Shown: positions 15,794-23,702, counted from the first letter of the stretch. The stretch is DNA of 64,000 bases from Nostoc sphaeroides (GCF_003443655.1 NZ_CP031941.1:4958501-5022500); one strand, 5' to 3'. A program made the numbers and translations. The notes: generated by a model from the sequence alone, not told the origin.

Positions 15794-16762
15794 ATGACTT
15801 ATCTAGAAACAGCAGCGCAATTCTACCGCGAAGTTGCCGAAACCCCGCAAGTTGGACTTTGTTGCGTGCAAAGTACACCCCTGCAACTACCAGGATTGAA
15901 AATTCCTTTGCCAATGCAGGAAATGAACTATGGTTGTGGCACTACCGTTCACCCCACTGAACTAGGAAACCAACCTACCGTGCTGTATGTCGGTGTTGGC
16001 GGCGGCTTAGAAGCGTTGCAATTCGCTTATTTTTCCCGCCATGCAGGTGCTGTAATTGCTGTTGAACCGGTTGCGGCCATGCGGGAAGCTGCCGCACGCA
16101 ATCTGGAAATTGCTGCTCAAGAAAACCCGTGGTTTGACACTAGCTTTGTAGAAATCCGCGAAGGCGATGCTTTTAACTTACCCGTTGCTGATCTTCGCGT
16201 CGATATCGTGGCGCAAAATTGCCTTTTCAACATCTTTGAACCAGAAGATTTAACCCGTGCTTTAAAAGAAGCCTATCGGGTATTAAAACCAGGCGGACGT
16301 TTGCAGATGAGCGATCCAATTGCCACTAGTCAAATTCCAGCACATCTTCAACAAGATGAACGACTCAGAGCCATGTGTTTATCAGGCGCACTCACATATC
16401 AAGAGTATACTGAACGGATTACAAATGCTGGTTTTGGTCAAGTTGAAATTCGCGCCCGTCGTCCTTACCGTCTACTAGATTCCCAGACTTATAATTTAGA
16501 AGAACACCTACTTTTAGAAAGTCTGGATTCCGTTTCCTTTAAAGTTGCTATTCCAGAAGATGGTGCTTGTATCTTTACAGGAAAAACAGCAGTTTATGCT
16601 GGCTTGGAACCATTTTTCGATGACTCAGCAGGGCATCTACTCCAACGAGGTATTCCCGCAGCCGTGTGTGATAAAACTGCTGCTAAACTTGCGGCTATTA
16701 ACCCAGCAGAAATAATTGTCACCAATTCAACCTGGCACTATAGCGGTGGTGGTTGCTGTTAA
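15794..16762 (+). CDS. arsM: Arsenosugar biosynthesis arsenite methyltransferase ArsM
   Basis: 322 residues. Methyltransferase core: VLYVGVGGGLEALQFAY (motif I), AVIAVEPVAAM, AEDxV-like region VADLRVDIVAQNCLFNIFE, AYRVLKPGGRLQMSDPI. It has Cys pairs near both ends (GLCCVQST at about 23 and GGGCC at the very C-terminus) that fit As(III) thiolate binding, and a C-terminal domain typical of the arsenosugar-type ArsM. Known role: S-adenosylmethionine-dependent methylation of arsenite to methylated species that feed ArsS. It is the first gene of a three-gene operon (15-bp gap to the permease). The start at 15794 directly precedes the conserved Met-Thr-Tyr-Leu-Glu-Thr N-terminus. Confidence 0.92.
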   Translation: MTYLETAAQFYREVAETPQVGLCCVQSTPLQLPGLKIPLPMQEMNYGCGTTVHPTELGNQPTVLYVGVGGGLEALQFAYFSRHAGAVIAVEPVAAMREAAARNLEIAAQENPWFDTSFVEIREGDAFNLPVADLRVDIVAQNCLFNIFEPEDLTRALKEAYRVLKPGGRLQMSDPIATSQIPAHLQQDERLRAMCLSGALTYQEYTERITNAGFGQVEIRARRPYRLLDSQTYNLEEHLLLESLDSVSFKVAIPEDGACIFTGKTAVYAGLEPFFDDSAGHLLQRGIPAAVCDKTAAKLAAINPAEIIVTNSTWHYSGGGCC

Positions 16763-16777
16763 TTTATAAACCCCAAA

Positions 16778-17737
16778 ATGTTGTTAATTAGTCTATTTAT
16801 TGCCACGCTTTTTTTAGCATATTCTAATGGTGCAAATGACAACTTTAAAGGGGTAGCAACGTTGTTTGGTAGCCGTACCAGCAGCTATCAAACAGCAATT
16901 CTGTGGGCAACTTTTACAACTTTAGCTGGTGCTGTTACTGCGACTTTTTTAGCAAGTACACTAATTAAAAACTTCTCTGGAAAAGGACTAGTACCTGATG
17001 CGATCGCTAATTCACCAGAGTTTCATCTAGCAGTTGCGATCGCAGCTGGTTTAACTGTACTGATAGCTACACTTATGGGCTTTCCCATTTCTACAACTCA
17101 CAGTTTAACAGGTGCGCTGGTTGGCGCTGGATTAGTTGCGATCGGACTCCAAGTTAATTTTGCAGCTTTGGGAGCTTCTTTTATTTTGCCTCTATTACTC
17201 AGTCCAATTATTGCTATTCCTTTAGGAGCAGGAATTTACAGTTTATATAACTATATAATTTCAAAATGGAACCTATCAGTCAATCAGAAAATAATTGATA
17301 CTTGCCATTTTCTCAGCGCTGGAATTGTCAGTTTTACTAGAGGATTAAATGATACTCCCAAAATTTTCTCACTCATTCTAGTTATTGAGTATTTTTCGAT
17401 TCAGGGAGGAATGATTACGATTGCGATCGCAATGGCACTTGGCGGTTTACTCAACTCCCAAAAAGTTGCAGTAACCATGAGTGAAAAGATTACCTCATTG
17501 AATCATACTCAAGGCTTATCAGCAAATATAGTAACTGGAATTCTGGTAATTGCAGCTAGTCGGTTTGGGCTTCCGGTTTCTACCACTCACGTTTCAGTTG
17601 GTTCTATTTTTGGAGTGGGATTTACTGGTAAAAAAAACAATATGCGTGTTTTTTATCAAATACTATTATCGTGGGTTTTAACTTTACCAACTGCTGCAAT
17701 TATTAGTGGAATAACCTACAGATTATTGCAAGGTTAG
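16778..17737 (+). CDS. PiT-family inorganic phosphate transporter in the arsenosugar operon
   Basis: 319 residues, highly hydrophobic with about nine to ten membrane segments. It has the duplicated PiT signatures: NGANDNFKG (17-25) near the N-terminus, FPISTTHSLTGALVGAG, TRGLNDTPK in the second half and the mirrored LPVSTTHVSVGSIFGVG. PiT carriers are ion-coupled phosphate symporters of the inner membrane. Lying between arsM and arsS, it probably moves phosphate in preference to arsenate, or handles an arsenic-pathway intermediate. The role in arsenic is inference from position. It is shorter than E. coli PitA (about 500 residues) but a usual length for bacterial short PiT proteins. Confidence 0.92.
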   Translation: MLLISLFIATLFLAYSNGANDNFKGVATLFGSRTSSYQTAILWATFTTLAGAVTATFLASTLIKNFSGKGLVPDAIANSPEFHLAVAIAAGLTVLIATLMGFPISTTHSLTGALVGAGLVAIGLQVNFAALGASFILPLLLSPIIAIPLGAGIYSLYNYIISKWNLSVNQKIIDTCHFLSAGIVSFTRGLNDTPKIFSLILVIEYFSIQGGMITIAIAMALGGLLNSQKVAVTMSEKITSLNHTQGLSANIVTGILVIAASRFGLPVSTTHVSVGSIFGVGFTGKKNNMRVFYQILLSWVLTLPTAAIISGITYRLLQG

Positions 17738-17761
17738 AAAATATTTAAGGAGTCGTAACTA

Positions 17762-18766
17762 ATGCAAACTCAATCAAAAGTTACACTATCAACAGTCACA
17801 CCATTTAAAAACAAACTCAATTATCCTTTGACTAAAAAGGGAATCAGTGTTTTACAAATTAATCTAGGTAAGCGTTGTAACCTTGCATGTACACATTGTC
17901 ATGTCGAAGCTGGCCCAAAACGTACAGAAGAACTTTCTCCTGAAGTTTGCGAACAATTGATTTCGCTAATCCATAAATTTCCCGAAATTAAAATTGTGGA
18001 TTTGACTGGTGGCGCACCAGAAATGAATTATGGATTTAAGCCATTGGTTGAAGCAGCAAGAGCAAATGGTAAGCAGGTAATTGTCCGGTCTAATTTGACC
18101 ATTTATTTTGAAGATGGATTTGCTGATTTACCAGAATACTTTGCTCAACACCAAATAAGAGTTGTGGCTTCCCTACCCTGTTACCTAGCAGATAATGTTG
18201 ATAAAATGCGCGGTGCTGGTGTTTTTGATAGTTCAGTCAAAGCTTTGCAGTGGCTTAACCAACTCGGCTATGGTAAAGAGCCAAATTTAATTTTGGACTT
18301 AGTATTTAATCCCCAGTTACCCACGGATGAAAAGTTTTCCTTAGCTCCTGAACAGACCAACCTAGAACGAGATTACAAAATGTTCTTACAAGAACATTTT
18401 AATATTGTGTTTAGCAACCTCTTCACCATTACCAACCTTCCAGTTGGTAGAACCAAAATGCATTTAGAACGGAGAAAGCTGTACACTAGCTATTTGCAGT
18501 TTTTAGAGTCGCATTTTAATCCCGACACAGTTGAACATTTGATGTGCCGCGATGAACTTTCAATTGACTATCTGGGCAATGTATATGATTGCGACTTTAA
18601 CCAAATGATGAATTTGCCTGCGAAAAATCGCAATGGTGAAAGTTTGACAGTTAGCAAACTCTTAGAAGCTGACAGTTTAGACCTAATTAGTGAGATACAA
18701 ACTGCTGCTTATTGCTATGGTTGTACTGCTGGATGTGGTTCTAGTTGTGGTGGTGCTTTGCTCTAA
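17762..18766 (+). CDS. arsS: Arsenosugar biosynthesis radical SAM protein ArsS
   Basis: 334 residues. The radical-SAM Cys triad is CNLACTHC (Cys39, Cys43, Cys46), followed by DLTGGAPEMN, the GGE-like SAM-binding motif. The C-terminal domain has MCRDELSIDYLGNVYDCDFN and the Cys-rich tail CYGCTAGCGSSCGG, characteristic of ArsS. Known role: transfers the 5'-deoxyadenosyl group to dimethylarsinite, giving the precursor of oxo-arsenosugars. A good ribosome site (aaggag, 8 bases before ATG) and a 24-bp gap from the permease gene indicate one operon. No arsenic-responsive ArsR gene is visible nearby, so regulation is unknown. Confidence 0.95.
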   Translation: MQTQSKVTLSTVTPFKNKLNYPLTKKGISVLQINLGKRCNLACTHCHVEAGPKRTEELSPEVCEQLISLIHKFPEIKIVDLTGGAPEMNYGFKPLVEAARANGKQVIVRSNLTIYFEDGFADLPEYFAQHQIRVVASLPCYLADNVDKMRGAGVFDSSVKALQWLNQLGYGKEPNLILDLVFNPQLPTDEKFSLAPEQTNLERDYKMFLQEHFNIVFSNLFTITNLPVGRTKMHLERRKLYTSYLQFLESHFNPDTVEHLMCRDELSIDYLGNVYDCDFNQMMNLPAKNRNGESLTVSKLLEADSLDLISEIQTAAYCYGCTAGCGSSCGGALL

Positions 18767-19207
18767 GGTGAACAAAAAGATAAAATTAGAAGGAATCAAT
18801 ATCGTTTGAGTTAGCAGACTATAATCTCATCACACCTTAGAGGATGTTTGAAAAGTTTTTCAGGGTTAAAAATTATGCCAATCGCCTCACCATAATGCGT
18901 ATCATTGCAAGATAAGGGACTTCCAAGTAAAAAAATATTCCATTGCTATTGTTCACTGTTGACCGTTGACGGTTCACGAGTTTTCAGTCAACCAATTGGA
19001 GATTGCCGATTGTAGATTGGAGATTGACTGCACCCACCTTTCTATGCAGCATTATGATAGGAGATTGTAGATTTCAGATTTATTCCGCCCACCAGGGGCG
19101 GGGCTTTTACATTTCTTTAGACTTACATCTGATGTGATTTACTTGTCAAAAGTTCGTGTTTTCGTAGAGACGTGATTAATCTTAATATTACAGTTGTCAT
19201 CAGTGAG
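18767..19207. other. 441-bp gap: partial MITE and repeat debris
   Basis: At about 18915-18990 is the left part of the AGGGACTTCCAAGTAAAAAAATATT element, identical over about 70 bases to 29721-29790. gagattgccgattgtagattgg-type tandem repeats follow. No ORF or terminator that I can support after arsS. Confidence 0.5.
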
Positions 19208-19732
19208 CTAAATTGCCAAAGCTGTTCTAATGTTTTGAACAATCACCTGCGGTGGTTGTGCAACATCCATAGATATGGTATGTAATGGTTCTTCAAGAGT
19301 ATAAAACTGACTGTTAAGCAGTTTTTCGCTCATATAATGATTGCTACGCTCTTGTAACCGCCTTTGAATCAACTCATAAGACCCTTTGAGGTAAACTAGC
19401 TTGATGCGATCGCCCTTGGCGTTGGCAAAGCCATCGCTATCCAACAGCAAAAATTGCCGATAGCTGTCTTTTAAAGCCGAACACGCCAGCACCACATTTT
19501 TATTTTCTTGCAGCCAATTTTTTATGGCTGCTTGCAAATCTTGTAACCAAGGCATCCTGTCAGCTTCACTCAGAGGGATACCGCGCCGCATTTTCTCAAC
19601 ATTCTCTGGCGAGTGGAAAGCATCAGCATCGCTAAACTCCCATTGTAACGTGTCTGCTAGCAATTTTCCGATAGTTGTTTTGCCAGAACCGGATACACCC
19701 ATTAAGATAATAATCATTGACTGCTTAATCAT
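19208..19732 (-). CDS. Gluconokinase
   Basis: About 174 residues from the Met at 19732. P-loop GVSGSGKTTIGKLLA, then FSDADAFHSPENVEKMRRGIPLSEADRMPWL, the gluconate-kinase signature, and ACSALKDSYRQFL. It phosphorylates D-gluconate to 6-phosphogluconate with ATP in the cytoplasm. The frame is open up to 19798, but those extra residues come from a dispersed repeat (cttacgcaaacaatagacg ... cgtaagtcct, 19752-19840), so I take the internal start; Met 19717 is also possible. It is transcribed divergently from a LacI-type regulator, which suggests local control by a sugar acid. Confidence 0.9.
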   Translation of the reverse strand: MIKQSMIIILMGVSGSGKTTIGKLLADTLQWEFSDADAFHSPENVEKMRRGIPLSEADRMPWLQDLQAAIKNWLQENKNVVLACSALKDSYRQFLLLDSDGFANAKGDRIKLVYLKGSYELIQRRLQERSNHYMSEKLLNSQFYTLEEPLHTISMDVAQPPQVIVQNIRTALAI

Positions 19733-19911
19733 ATTTTTCTTAAGAAAACAGGGCTTACGCAAACAATAGACGAAACCCTTATTTTCACGTAGTGGCAATT
19801 CATGAATTGCCCCTACGGCGTGTACTTTTGCGTAAGTCCTAGAAAGTTAAGTTGTTGAAATTGAGACAGAATTCAAGACTCCTTGCAACATATCAGTTGT
19901 ATTAAAATCTA

Positions 19912-19939
19912 TTGACAAATAACGATTATTTTCTATAGT
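19912..19939 (+). promoter_or_regulatory. Predicted sigma-70-type promoter of the LacI-type gene
   Basis: TTGACA (19912-19917), 16-bp spacer, TATAGT (19934-19939). A second TATAAT begins at 19943. The start point would fall close to the palindrome at 19952, fitting autorepression. Predicted by eye. Confidence 0.5.
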
Positions 19940-19951
19940 ACATATAATAAA

Positions 19952-19965
19952 TGCACAGGTGTGCA
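19952..19965. promoter_or_regulatory. Candidate LacI-type operator TGCACA-GG-TGTGCA
   Basis: A perfect 6+6 inverted repeat with a two-base centre, 23 bp before the regulator ATG and just downstream of its predicted -10. The length and symmetry fit a LacI-family dimer site. It lies in the divergent region with gluconokinase, so both genes could be controlled. Confidence 0.55.
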
Positions 19966-19988
19966 AAAATTAATATTTTATATAAAAA

Positions 19989-21014
19989 ATGAATAAAAGA
20001 AGAATTTCAATTGAAGATATTGCTCAAAGAGCAGGCGTTTCTCATTCCACAGTTTCACGCGCTTTGCGAGATAATGCTCTCATTAGCCCGAAAGTGCGAG
20101 AAGAAATAAAGCAACTGGCGCAGGAGATGAATTATGTGCCAAATGCTATTGCTCAAAGCTTGCAAAATAAACGCACTAATACTATTGGAGTAGTAGTAAC
20201 TTCAATAGCAGATCCCTTTTTTGCTGAGGTAGTAGAGGGAATAGAGAAGATAGCTAGACCAGCAGGCTTGAGTGTTTTGTTAAGTGCTTCACACCGAAAT
20301 TTTGAGCAGGAAATAGCAGCTATTGATAGTTTTCATCGCCGGAGAGTGGACGGGATTTTAGTAGCCGACTCACGAATTAGTAAAGAGCATACCAAACAAC
20401 TAACGCAAATTGCTGTGCCAACAGTTCTGATTAATAGCCAGACAGAAAATCAATCCGAAATATTTCACTCAGTAGCAATAGACGATCGCTTAGGTGCTAG
20501 ATTAGCCACAGAGCATCTCATAAGTCTGGGACACACCGCAATTGGTTATCTGGGTGTAGGCGATCGCAGCAGATCGAATCAGCAGCGCTTAGAAGGATAT
20601 CGAATCGCTCTTGCGGAAGCTAGTTTACCACAAAATACTGATTGGGTTGCAATTAGTGATGAAGATGATACCAGAGCAAGCGATGTTACTACTGGTCAAA
20701 AGATGTTATCAAAACTATTGACTGCTGAAGTAACAGCCATCTTTTGTTACAATGATATGGTGGCGGTTGGTGCTTTGTTAGCCTGCCAAGAACTAGGTAT
20801 TTTAGTACCACGAAGTTTAAGTGTAGTTGGATTTGATGGTATTGCTTTAGGTAGTTACGTTACCCCCGCACTCACGACAGTCAGCCAGCCAATGTTAGAA
20901 ATTGGTGGCATAGCCATGCAAATGTTACTTGATTTATTAGAAGAAAAAACTGTGGAAAACCGCGTTTTATCTCCTTTTCTATTACAGCGTCGTAGTAGTG
21001 CAGAATTACAGTAA
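19989..21014 (+). CDS. LacI family transcriptional regulator (sugar-acid locus)
   Basis: 341 residues. The N-terminal helix-turn-helix is ISIEDIAQRAGVSHSTVSRAL (7-27), followed by the hinge helix YVPNAIAQSLQNKRTNTIGVVV. The effector domain of the periplasmic-binding type includes DPFFAEVVEGIE, RRRVDGILVADSR, GHTAIGYLG, AIFCYNDMVAVGAL and PRSLSVVGFDGI. Standard length and no damage. Its neighbours, a divergent gluconokinase and a wrecked uronate isomerase downstream, suggest it senses gluconate or a hexuronate. The effector is inference. A palindromic operator overlaps its own promoter region. Confidence 0.92.
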   Translation: MNKRRISIEDIAQRAGVSHSTVSRALRDNALISPKVREEIKQLAQEMNYVPNAIAQSLQNKRTNTIGVVVTSIADPFFAEVVEGIEKIARPAGLSVLLSASHRNFEQEIAAIDSFHRRRVDGILVADSRISKEHTKQLTQIAVPTVLINSQTENQSEIFHSVAIDDRLGARLATEHLISLGHTAIGYLGVGDRSRSNQQRLEGYRIALAEASLPQNTDWVAISDEDDTRASDVTTGQKMLSKLLTAEVTAIFCYNDMVAVGALLACQELGILVPRSLSVVGFDGIALGSYVTPALTTVSQPMLEIGGIAMQMLLDLLEEKTVENRVLSPFLLQRRSSAELQ

Positions 21015-21117
21015 TTTTCAGGTAGTTATACCACAATTGAGACGGGGAGTAGGGAGAGACGCAATTAATCGCGTCTGTACAATTCCTGAAAAGGTTTTGT
21101 ATAAATAGCCATAAATA

Positions 21118-21393
21118 ATACCAATTGGAAAAAACAATGCGACAAATAGACCATTTGTAGAGACGCGATTCATCGCGTCTTTACCCCAATACGGTTCAGT
21201 TAAGGATTTTTGGTACTAATTTTAGACCTGTAGAGACGCGAAATTTCGCGTCTTTACCAAGGTTTTTGGGCTTAACTGAACTGTATTGGTCTTTACCCAA
21301 GGATGTGCGATTCATCGCGTCTTTACCCAAGGATGTGCGATTCATCGCGTCTTTACCCAAGGATGTGTTGCAATCATTAATTGAATTCGTATA
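21118..21393 (+). repeat. MITE, TATACCAATT family, expanded copy hosting a second MITE
   Basis: The left end taccaattggaaaaaacaatgc and right end ttgcaatcattaattgaattcg match the reverse complement of 1502-1615. It is interrupted at 21187-21288 by a CAATACGGTTCAGTTAAG MITE. Just right of that, a 30-bp unit (tctttacccaaggatgtgcg plus attcatcgcg) is repeated almost three times (21290-21370). Confidence 0.8.
21187..21288. mobile_element. MITE, CAATACGGTTCAGTTA family, copy C, nested, with 10-bp duplication
   Basis: 102 bp, ends caatacggttcagttaagg and cttaactgaactgtattg. The direct repeat gtctttaccc flanks it exactly (21177-21186, 21289-21298). It carries the palindrome gtagagacgcgaaatttcgcg and sits inside an older MITE of a different family. 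Because the host region has 30-bp tandem repeats containing the same ten bases, the duplication could partly reflect the tandem array. Confidence 0.8.
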
Positions 21394-21429
21394 ATTTGAA
21401 AAAAATTTTAATCAACAAAAATTCAGTAA

Positions 21430-21614
21430 ACCAAAAAACCGATTTTATCTAGCGATCGCTGCTTTTCTCCAGAAGCAGTTCAAAGACGACTAGCTCATCA
21501 ATTATTTGACAGCATATCTGCACTACCCCTAGTTTGTCCAGATGGTCACGTAGATCCAGCCTTGTTAGCTAATCCCGCAGCCCGTTTTGGTTCACCGACC
21601 GAATTATTTATCAA
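21430..21614 (+). pseudogene. uxaC: Uronate (glucuronate) isomerase UxaC, N-terminal fragment
   Basis: The open frame without a start codon reads LSSDRCFSPEAVQRRLAHQL, FDSISALPLVCPDGHVDP, ALLANPAARFGSPTELFI. This is the N-terminus of uronate isomerase, including the metal-binding loop that is normally P-H-G-H-V-D-P; here the first His is Asp (CPDGHVDP). The frame is cut by the left end of a TnpB element. Joining 21614 to 23035 restores ELFINIPDHYLLRMLYS, the expected continuation. Known role of the family: D-glucuronate/galacturonate isomerisation. Non-functional here. Confidence 0.85.
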
Positions 21615-21778
21615 ATCGCTGTAATACCCCTGCCTCAACGCTTCGTAGTTCGTGGATGTAAAGCGGTCAAAAACGAAACACCTTCTGACCAAAATTGAGC
21701 GTAAGCGAAATTAGGGAAGAAGGTAGTTGAGTTTTTGACAATCATGATCTACTATTTATGTAGCAAGAATAGACATAA

Positions 21779-23017
21779 ATGATCGTATTTGAGGCAAAAC
21801 TTGAAGGACAAAACGAGCAGTATCGAGCGCTTGATGAAGCGATTCGTACTGCTCGTTTTGTGCGTAATAGCTGCCTGAGATACTGGATGGACAATAAGGG
21901 CATTGGACGCTATGACCTAAATAAATTTTGCGCTGTACTTGCAGCCAGTATTGAGTTTCCTTGGGTTGACAAGCTGAACTCAATGGCAAGACAAGCCAGT
22001 GCTGAAAGGGCGTGGTCTGCAATCGCTCGGTTCTTTGATAACTGCAAAAAAGGTAAACCAGGGAAAAAGGGATTTCCAAAGTTTAAGAAAGAACAAACGC
22101 ATGGTTCTGTTGAGTACAAAACCTGTGGATGGAAACTTTCTGATGACCGCAGGTATATCACTTTCTCGGATGGATTTAAGGCAGGAACCTTTAAACTCTG
22201 GGGAACTCGTGACCTGCATTTCTACCAGCTTAAACAGTTTAAAAGGGTGCGGGTTGTACGTCGTGCAGATGGCTATTATTGCCAATTTTGCATTGACCAA
22301 GAGCGAGTTGAAAGACGAGAACCAACAGGAAAAACTATTGGTATTGATGTTGGACTGAACCATTTCTACACCGATAGTAACGGAGAGACAGTCCCCAATC
22401 CTAGACATCTTCGCAAGAGTGAGAAGTCTTTGAGGCGGTTGCAACGCCGGATGTCTAAGACTAAAAAAGGTTCTCAAAACAGAATTAAGTTTAGAAATAA
22501 ACTTGCACGGAAACACCTCAAAGTAAGTCGCCAGCGTAAAGACTTTGCCGTTAAGACAGCAAGGTGCGTGGTGAGGTCTAACGACCTTGTAGCGTATGAA
22601 GATTTGATGGTGCGGAATATGGTGAAAAATCACCCCTTGGCTAAGTCTATTAGTGATGCTTCGTGGTCGTTGTTTCGTGATTGGGTTGAGTATTTCGGTA
22701 AGGTGTTTGGTGTGGTCACGGTTGCCGTTCCACCTCACTACACCAGTCAGAATTGCTCTAACTGTGGCGAGGTTGTCAAAAAGACGTTCTTAACCAGAAC
22801 TCATGTTTGTCCTCATTGTGGGCATACCCAAGACAGGGATTGGAACGCAGCGCGGAACATATTAGAAAAAGGATTGAGTACGGCGGGTCACGTCGGAACT
22901 AACGCCTCTGGAGAGACTGACCAATACTTGAGTGAGGAAACTCCTTCAAGCAAGTCAACTCGTGGAAAGAGGAAACCCAGAGAGCGATCTTTGGAATCCC
23001 CACCCTCAACGAAGTAG
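21779..23017 (+). CDS. tnpB: RNA-guided endonuclease TnpB (IS200/IS605 group)
   Basis: 412 residues, full length. An N-terminal helical/WED region is followed by the split RuvC domain: Asp190 (TIGIDVGLN), Glu274 (VAYEDLMVRN) and Asp354 (QDRDWNAARNI). All three catalytic acids are present. The zinc ribbon is C326-x2-C329 and C344-x2-C347. A basic tail (KSTRGKRKPRERS) ends just before the right-end hairpin. Known TnpB proteins use an omega RNA read from the element's 3' end, with the downstream flank as guide, to cut the donor site. TnpA is absent, so movement needs a transposase in trans. The protein appears intact. Confidence 0.95.
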   Translation: MIVFEAKLEGQNEQYRALDEAIRTARFVRNSCLRYWMDNKGIGRYDLNKFCAVLAASIEFPWVDKLNSMARQASAERAWSAIARFFDNCKKGKPGKKGFPKFKKEQTHGSVEYKTCGWKLSDDRRYITFSDGFKAGTFKLWGTRDLHFYQLKQFKRVRVVRRADGYYCQFCIDQERVERREPTGKTIGIDVGLNHFYTDSNGETVPNPRHLRKSEKSLRRLQRRMSKTKKGSQNRIKFRNKLARKHLKVSRQRKDFAVKTARCVVRSNDLVAYEDLMVRNMVKNHPLAKSISDASWSLFRDWVEYFGKVFGVVTVAVPPHYTSQNCSNCGEVVKKTFLTRTHVCPHCGHTQDRDWNAARNILEKGLSTAGHVGTNASGETDQYLSEETPSSKSTRGKRKPRERSLESPPSTK

Positions 23018-23034
23018 GGTGGGGAGGATGTCAA
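22960..23034 (+). ncRNA. Predicted omega RNA 3' scaffold of the TnpB element
   Basis: In this group the omega RNA covers the end of tnpB and the right end. Here that region contains a strong 9-bp hairpin (ccccaccct / agggtgggg) and stops at TCAA. The guide would then start at 23035 (tattcctgaccattaccttt), which is uxaC sequence. The 5' limit is not visible. Prediction by family analogy only. Confidence 0.45.
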
Positions 23035-23072
23035 TATTCCTGACCATTACCTTTTGCGGATGCTTTATAGTC
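23035..23072 (+). pseudogene. uxaC: Uronate isomerase fragment on the far side of the TnpB element
   Basis: Reads IPDHYLLRMLYS in frame with the fragment ending at 21614 once the element is removed; PDHY-x-x-RMLYS is a hallmark of UxaC. It is then cut a second time by the MITE starting at 23073. The rest of the gene is not recognisable beyond the MITE. Confidence 0.8.
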
Positions 23073-23288
23073 CAATACCCTTGGGTTAGCGCCAAAAACC
23101 TTGAAATGTGTAGGTTGGGGAGCCACAGCGCCCTTGCGGGTTTACCGACTTGTTCGCGCAGCGTCTCCCCTTGGGAGAAGCAAGTGGCGTTTGAGGAACG
23201 AAACCCAACATTTCGGGACTTTGTTGGGTTGCGCTTTGCTTAACCCAACTTACAATTTTCTACAATTTTCCTTAACCCAAGGGTATTG
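23073..23288. mobile_element. MITE, CAATAC family, copy F, 216 bp, with GTAGGTTGGG cargo
   Basis: Ends caatacccttgggtta and taacccaagggtattg. Flanks ctttatagtc and ctttattgtt match at 8 of 10 bases, a degraded target duplication. Inside, gtaggttgggg ... aacccaacttac encloses gttcgcgcagcgtctcc-type repeat. It breaks the uxaC remnant a second time. Confidence 0.75.
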
Positions 23289-23702
23289 CTTTATTGTTGA
23301 AAGTTGTTTTGACTTCTGCTAAACGATATAAAAAATCTAATTCGCTAGATATAATATTGATACCAGTAGTTACCGATCATCGGAATAATTTAAATATATT
23401 TTCATTGTTATACATATTATACGCTATTAAAACATTTATTGAAACACGAACTATAACATCTTGTTGTTAAAGTGAATACTGCTATACCATTTTGAAAAAA
23501 GAATGCGACAAATAGACCATCTGTAGAGACGCTATTCATCGCGTCTTTATCCAAGGGAACTCCAAGAAATAAATTATCCAATATTGTGGGGTGGGAATCT
23601 TGCCCGTCATACAAACTGGGCTTTCGTGTCGCCCACCCCACGGAGTTAATTGGATATGTTTAATAACTTTCCAAAGCTCAATAAAATTTAAATTTTTGAA
23701 CT
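23289..23702. other. Gap with two partial MITEs
   Basis: 23289-23480 is AT-rich with no known gene. 23483-23553 is a partial TATACCAATT-family element (ctataccattttgaaaaaagaatgcg). It joins at 23554 the agggaactccaagaaataaatta end of the AGGGACTTCCAA family, followed by gtggggtgggaatcttgcc. The promoter of the receiver gene at 23703 must be within about 60 bp of its start. Confidence 0.5.

Larger units (their letters stand above)
21615..23034 (+). mobile_element. IS200/IS605-group element carrying only tnpB, inserted in uxaC
   Basis: The ends are set by reconstructing the uxaC frame across the junction: ...ttatttatcaa | element | tattcctgacc.... The right end finishes in TCAA, which also closes the left flank, so the boundary can slide by four bases. 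The right end holds the hairpin ccccaccctc / agggtgggg (about 23007-23023). The left part has acaccttct / agaaggt. There is no tnpA, no inverted ends and no target duplication, all as expected for this group. About 1420 bp. Confidence 0.85.

Noticed and set aside
16778..17737. PiT protein as an arsenite or arsenosugar exporter
   Set aside because: It has both PiT signature repeats and no ArsB/Acr3 features. Transport of an arsenic compound is only a possibility.
19733..19798. Longer gluconokinase starting at 19798
   Set aside because: The extra 22 residues are encoded by a dispersed repeat and lie outside the conserved kinase, so the start at 19732 is preferred.
21980..22738. 252-codon ORF antisense to tnpB
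   Set aside because: Shadow of a full-length TnpB with all catalytic motifs.
23289..23480. Open AT-rich frame after the uxaC/MITE junction
   Set aside because: It does not continue UxaC and has no start, ribosome site or recognisable motif.
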